This document shows, piece after piece, positions 59,283 to 64,000 of a stretch of 64,000 nucleotides of DNA (position 1 is the first letter of the stretch; each line of letters starts with the position of its first letter). The stretch is from Ignavibacteria bacterium (GTDB lineage Bacteria > Bacteroidota > Ignavibacteria > Kapaibacteriales > Kapaibacteriaceae), in assembly GCA_016191145.1 (NCBI GenBank), contig JACPPD010000008.1:1-64000 (forward strand), given 5' to 3'. The notes beneath the pieces were generated by a model that was not told the DNA's origin, made no database searches, and saw only the letters and a program-made list of their open reading frames with translations. A program made the position numbers and the translations under genes.

Positions 59283-60277
59283 GAATACTGGCAATCGAAA
59301 CCTCGTGCGACGATACTGCTGCCGCGGTGCTGAACAACGGAACCGTGCTAAGTAATATTATTTCTTCTCAAGACATCCACACGGATTGGGGCGGCATTGT
59401 TCCCGAACTTGCCTCGCGTGAACACGTGAAGGCAATCGGCGTAATTGTTGCACAGGCGCTGAGGCAGGCAGATTCAGACATGGACAGTATTGATGCGATT
59501 GCCGTTACCAGCGGGCCGGGGCTTCCGGGTTCGTTATTAGTGGGCACTCAATTTGCAAAGGGGCTTGCATTGCGCTTCAATAAGCCGCTATACCCCGTAC
59601 ATCACATCGAAGCACACATTTACTCAGGATATTTAGAAAATCCGGACCTGACGTTTCCATCCATTACGCTGGTAGTGAGTGGTGGGCATACAGGTCTATT
59701 CTTGGTTCGGAGTGCAATAGAGTTCGATTTGATTGGCACCACACTCGACGATGCGGCGGGGGAGGCATTCGATAAGATTGCTAAAATGCTCGGCCTGCAG
59801 TATCCCGGCGGTCCGGCTATTGATAAGCTTGCCAAGAACGGGAAGGCAGATGCCATTGCATTTCCGAGAGGGCTCATCAATCAGGAATCGTTCGACTTCT
59901 CGTTTTCAGGCCTGAAAACATCGGTGAAGCGCTATCTGCAACAACACCCACAAGAACGAATAGAAGACATAGCAGCGTCGGCGCAGCATGCCATCGTAGA
60001 CGTGTTGGTTGCAAAGACACTGCGGGCTGCGACTGCCAACAATATCAATGCTGTAACAATCGCCGGCGGTGTAGCGGCCAACAGCGAATTGAATCGGAGA
60101 ATGCGGCAGACTTGTAATGACAGACGCTGGACTCTCGTCTCTCCGCGCAGTGCTTACTGCATGGACAATGCCGCCATGATCGGTTTTCTTGCAGCTCTGC
60201 GCATGCGCAACAACGTTCAGCCTACGGTTGATTTCAGAATCAGCCCTGCCTCGATTCGTAGAAAAGCCACCCACTAA
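59279..60277 (+). CDS. tsaD: tRNA N6-threonylcarbamoyladenosine transferase subunit
   Basis: ILAIETSCDDTAAAVL, HHIEAHIYSGYL, SGGHTGLFLV. Confidence 0.97.
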   Translation: MRILAIETSCDDTAAAVLNNGTVLSNIISSQDIHTDWGGIVPELASREHVKAIGVIVAQALRQADSDMDSIDAIAVTSGPGLPGSLLVGTQFAKGLALRFNKPLYPVHHIEAHIYSGYLENPDLTFPSITLVVSGGHTGLFLVRSAIEFDLIGTTLDDAAGEAFDKIAKMLGLQYPGGPAIDKLAKNGKADAIAFPRGLINQESFDFSFSGLKTSVKRYLQQHPQERIEDIAASAQHAIVDVLVAKTLRAATANNINAVTIAGGVAANSELNRRMRQTCNDRRWTLVSPRSAYCMDNAAMIGFLAALRMRNNVQPTVDFRISPASIRRKATH

Positions 60278-60358
60278 TACGGTCTGCAGGGCACCTCATG
60301 ACGCTCAATCATTCGCGTCGTTCAGCTCTCAATGCAGTCGTATGCAGCGCGCAATTGC

Positions 60359-61771
60359 TCACGTTCGTTTCAGCGATTTGACTTCATCAATCACGCTGTC
60401 GATAGTCTTACCAACGGCATCAACAGCATCGTCGAGAGTTTCGCCCAATCGTTTCCCAATTTCTTCTGGTGAAAGGTTAAGCGAAGGATAGAGCGGAAAT
60501 TGGCGGCAGAAGTGCCGTACATCTTCCTTCACTGCATCATACACATCAGTGTTACCGTGATTACTAATCACCCTGTCAATCAGCCGTGCAACATGACGCA
60601 AATCCTCTTCCTTCATTCCTCTGCTTGTAATGGCAGCGGCGCCAAGCCGAATTCCGGAGGTTACGAGCGGAGGCTGTGTATCGTAGGGAACAGCGTTCTT
60701 GTTACACGTTATCCCCGAAGCATCAAGCGCATTTTCGGCCTGCTTGCCGGTAATGTTTTTGTTGCGCAAGTCAACAAGCATCAGGTGGTTGTCGGTGCCG
60801 CCGCTTACAACATTGTAATCCATTTTAACAAGTTCATCGCACATGGCATGGGCGTTGCTGATAACTTGTTTAGTGTATTCATCGAACTCGTCAGTCAGCG
60901 CCTCCCCAAAGGCCACGGCCTTGGCGGCTATAACGTGCATCAGTGGACCGCCCTGAATGCCGGGCATCACCATTGAGTCGATCAATTCACCGATCTTTTT
61001 AACACGTCCGCTCTTCGGAGCTACCTTCCCCCACGGATTATCGATGTTTTTTCCAATGAGAATTAGCCCGCCTCGTGGACCCCGAAGTGTTTTGTGCGTA
61101 GTGCTCGCAATAACATCGCAATAGGGAACCGGACTCATCAATCGCCCCTTTGCTATGAGACCTGCAGGATGGGCTATATCTGCGAACAAAAAAGCTCCCA
61201 CAGCATCGGCGATTTCACGGAACGCCTTAAAGTCAATTTCACGTGAGTATGCGCTTGCGCCAACCGTTATCATTTTCGGTTTGTGAAGCTTAGCAAGATC
61301 CTCAACAATGTTATAATCAATCTTGCCAGTTTCTTTAGAAAGTCCGTACGGAACAAAGTTGTAGAAAATGCCCGAAAAATTAACAGGTGATCCGTGGGTG
61401 AGATGTCCTCCGTGAGAGAGATCCATGCCAAGGACGGTGTCTCCCGGCTGCAGGTAGGTGAAGTAAACGGCCATGTTAGCGCCCGACCCGGAGTGAGGCT
61501 GCACGTTGGCATATTCAGCGTCAAAGAGTGTTTTCAGACGCTCAATTGCAAGGTTCTCCGCTACGTCGACCCATTCACACCCACCGTAGTATCTCTTGCC
61601 GGGATAGCCTTCGGCATACTTGTTAGTAAGTATGCTTCCCTGAGCTTCCATCACCGCCAACGATGTGAAGTTTTCGCTCGCAATTAATTCAAGCTTATCG
61701 CGCTGCCGCTCATACTCATTCTGCAGAGCACTGAAAAGGACTGGATCGGAATGCCGGACGTGACTGTACAT
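60359..61771 (-). CDS. glyA: Serine hydroxymethyltransferase
   Basis: [54 protein letters not shown]. Confidence 0.97.
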   Translation of the reverse strand: MYSHVRHSDPVLFSALQNEYERQRDKLELIASENFTSLAVMEAQGSILTNKYAEGYPGKRYYGGCEWVDVAENLAIERLKTLFDAEYANVQPHSGSGANMAVYFTYLQPGDTVLGMDLSHGGHLTHGSPVNFSGIFYNFVPYGLSKETGKIDYNIVEDLAKLHKPKMITVGASAYSREIDFKAFREIADAVGAFLFADIAHPAGLIAKGRLMSPVPYCDVIASTTHKTLRGPRGGLILIGKNIDNPWGKVAPKSGRVKKIGELIDSMVMPGIQGGPLMHVIAAKAVAFGEALTDEFDEYTKQVISNAHAMCDELVKMDYNVVSGGTDNHLMLVDLRNKNITGKQAENALDASGITCNKNAVPYDTQPPLVTSGIRLGAAAITSRGMKEEDLRHVARLIDRVISNHGNTDVYDAVKEDVRHFCRQFPLYPSLNLSPEEIGKRLGETLDDAVDAVGKTIDSVIDEVKSLKRT

Positions 61772-62694
61772 TAATGTTGGATAATGACGAGTTTAGAAGT
61801 TGCTAACGATGTTGATGAAGCATCCCTAATCCGGACGTACCATATCCCACTGGTTAAATGTTTAGTAGGTATGCTGATGCCTGGGGATGCGAGTAGCTGA
61901 CCATCGGACAGCACAACGCGTTGCCCGTTTGGCGAAAACGCTTCAATGTTTATACTGTGGCCGATCAGTGCCGATGGTAGTTCTACCATCACGGATTCGT
62001 CGGCAGGATTTGGATACACCTTAGTACCCGATGTAAGCAGTTGTTCAGAAACCGAAACAGAAACTCCGCTAAAGCAAACAGTCTCGCCGTTAAAACCATG
62101 AACAAAGCAGAAAAACGGTGAACCGGTTGAATCGGCGGGTGCCCAAAGGAGCTCCCAATATGGCGTTCCAGCAGGGTATGTGAGAAATGCTTCGGGCAAT
62201 ACCGAAATGACGGCTATCAGCGGCAAACTATCGGGATTGGCATAGACAAACGTTTGGTAATCTGCATTGGTCTTTAGGGCGTTAATGAGCTCTACACCTT
62301 CAATCGTATTTGCGGGAATAGGCAGATTACTTCCACTAATAGTGATGGAGTCTGGAATTTGGCCTGAGGGTAACGAAGAGCAGGGCAACGGGAAGTTGAT
62401 CATCAAGGACGTTACCGATGTATCGAGAGAAGGACTGTAAATATTGTACATCCACATAGCTGCCTTCCCGGTTTCTAAGTCGATACCCGTATAGACCGTT
62501 GACACGCCAAGGTCGTAATTCACTCCAACACTTGCAATCGACGTTATCAGTACATCGGTTGCACCCGGTATCTGGCCTTTGGCTGTACCAGTGCACGCAG
62601 AAGGAAGAAACTTAGGCAGCGTGAGCTGTGCCTTCGATTCCAAATATCCAAATATCATACCGATCGCAATAACCAATAGTGTCAATAGTTTCAT
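61771..62694 (-). CDS. Secreted hypothetical protein with T9SS C-terminal sorting domain
   Basis: Signal peptide [24 protein letters not shown]-term [36 protein letters not shown]...[22 protein letters not shown]. Confidence 0.8.
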   Translation of the reverse strand: MKLLTLLVIAIGMIFGYLESKAQLTLPKFLPSACTGTAKGQIPGATDVLITSIASVGVNYDLGVSTVYTGIDLETGKAAMWMYNIYSPSLDTSVTSLMINFPLPCSSLPSGQIPDSITISGSNLPIPANTIEGVELINALKTNADYQTFVYANPDSLPLIAVISVLPEAFLTYPAGTPYWELLWAPADSTGSPFFCFVHGFNGETVCFSGVSVSVSEQLLTSGTKVYPNPADESVMVELPSALIGHSINIEAFSPNGQRVVLSDGQLLASPGISIPTKHLTSGIWYVRIRDASSTSLATSKLVIIQH

Positions 62695-62808
62695 GTGAAC
62701 TCCTGAACAGTTTATCAGCAAAAGTACCAATCTAGAGACTATGTTCTCACTACTGACCTACTTCACCGTTCGTAAGTTTGTGGCTCAATCATCTCACCAC
62801 GCAACGGC

Positions 62809-64000
62809 ATGACGAAGAAAGAATGGATTGATGTGGCACGCATCGTACTTGCGAGCCGCCGCATCGACGAAATTGAGGAGCAAGAGCTGGCTCCATCAGG
62901 GAAGGTTACCTATCAGTTCTCTGCTACAGGGCATGAGCTGACGCAAGCCATTCTCGGTATGGTGTTGAAGCAGGGACGAGATGGGGCAACCGTGTATTAT
63001 CGGTCACGACCATTTGTCCTCGCCGCCGGGCTGACATTTGAGGAAGCGTTTGCAAGCCCCTTATCATTATCGCTAAGCAGAAGCGGTGGGCGAGATATCG
63101 GAGTTGTTCATCATCTGCCCAATCGCAATGGCGTAACCGTTCTTCCAGCTTCGGGTGATGTTGGTGCGCAATACACGCCGTGCGTGGGCTGGGCGCAGGC
63201 AATAACCTATCGCTCCGATGTATTGCACGAAGAGGAATGGAAGGGGGCAGTGGCAGTCGCACTCGGCGGGGACGCGTCGGTAGCGACGAATGGTTTCTGG
63301 GCTTCATTAAACATTGCAACTACACAGAAACTCCCCATGGTGTTTTTTGTGGAGGATAATCAGTACGGGATAAGCGTACCGGGAACCTTTCAGACACCCG
63401 GTGGAAATATCGCAGATAATCTGGCTTCATTTAAGAATCTTCGAATCGTTGAATGCGATGGAACCAATCCCGAGGAGGCATCCAGGATAATCGAAAAAAC
63501 TATTGATTACGTCCGCGATAAACGAACACCCGTACTCATCCACGTAGATGTGCCGCGAATATGCGGTCACAGCGGGGCTGACAATCAGGCATACAAATCG
63601 GAAGAAGAGCGGCAGCGAGAACGCGCACGCGATCCAATCGTTAAACTGAAGGAGTTCTTCGTCCGCAAGAAGTATATGGATGAACTCCAATGGGACGAAT
63701 TTGTTAGTAGCGTTGATTCCGAAGTTCGTCAGGCTTGCAATGCAGCGTTGAATCAACCGGAACCAGATGCTGGCAATATTTACAATCACATTTTCTACAG
63801 CGGAAAGAAGCCCCTTCACGGAGGCTTGATGGCAGAAGATATCCCCGCTACGAAGGGTTCTGGAGAGATACGCGAAGAAGGACCGAGGATTAACCTCATC
63901 GATGCTGTTCGCCGCACCATCGATTCTGAATTGTCGCTCAACAATCATTTGCTGGTATTTGGTGAAGATGTAGGTGTGAAGGGCGGTGTACACGGCGCAA
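62809..64000 (+). CDS. 2-oxoacid dehydrogenase E1 (alpha-beta fusion type), truncated at window end
   Basis: Translated by eye from ATG 62809: MTKKEWIDVARIVLASRRIDEIEEQELAPSGKVTYQFSATGHELTQ...GDASVATNGFWASLNIATTQKLPMVFFVEDNQYGISVP...; then INLIDAVRRTIDSELSLNNHLLVFGEDVGVKGGVHG (E1-beta start) in the same frame. Confidence 0.9.
   Translation, partial: MTKKEWIDVARIVLASRRIDEIEEQELAPSGKVTYQFSATGHELTQAILGMVLKQGRDGATVYYRSRPFVLAAGLTFEEAFASPLSLSLSRSGGRDIGVVHHLPNRNGVTVLPASGDVGAQYTPCVGWAQAITYRSDVLHEEEWKGAVAVALGGDASVATNGFWASLNIATTQKLPMVFFVEDNQYGISVPGTFQTPGGNIADNLASFKNLRIVECDGTNPEEASRIIEKTIDYVRDKRTPVLIHVDVPRICGHSGADNQAYKSEEERQRERARDPIVKLKEFFVRKKYMDELQWDEFVSSVDSEVRQACNAALNQPEPDAGNIYNHIFYSGKKPLHGGLMAEDIPATKGSGEIREEGPRINLIDAVRRTIDSELSLNNHLLVFGEDVGVKGGVHGA

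Noticed and set aside
63427-63993. 188-aa minus-strand ORF
   Set aside because: Antisense shadow of the 2-oxoacid dehydrogenase E1 gene, which is clearly coding on the + strand.

Overview
This 64 kb bacterial chromosomal window has about 50 supportable genes. The T9SS components and sorting domains, TAnnTTTG promoters, alternative complex III plus caa3-type oxidase, and DUF3127/DUF6660-type proteins suggest the Bacteroidota/Chlorobi (FCB) group. A Kapabacteria-like lineage is my guess and is untested. Main blocks: (i) a heavy-metal efflux island (P1B ATPase, NicO-like membrane protein, RND adaptor/TolC/CzcA, Cys-rich DUF6660-like protein) at 1.5-10.2 kb, bracketed by arrays of a 29-bp CCCGGCA-type repeat, with a RAYT/Y1 transposase embedded between two of those arrays; (ii) housekeeping genes (nuoD, trmH, alaS, purD, galE-like); (iii) a ~15 kb co-oriented respiratory supercluster (cytochrome c, coxBA, ctaA, ctaB, coxC, coxD, SCO, DUF420, actA-F); (iv) lpdA, lipB, tRNA-Gly, T9SS porU-porV; (v) EF-G-like, rplS, cinA, tsaD, glyA and the start of a fused 2-oxoacid dehydrogenase E1. 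The most unusual structure is a pair of inverted heptanucleotide arrays (GTTC+NNN) between the DUF3127 gene and purD. By my parse each has exactly 39 units (273 bp), stays in phase throughout, has an invariant GTTC and follows a restricted 'grammar' in the variable trinucleotide. All calls are from reading the sequence; no database search was run.
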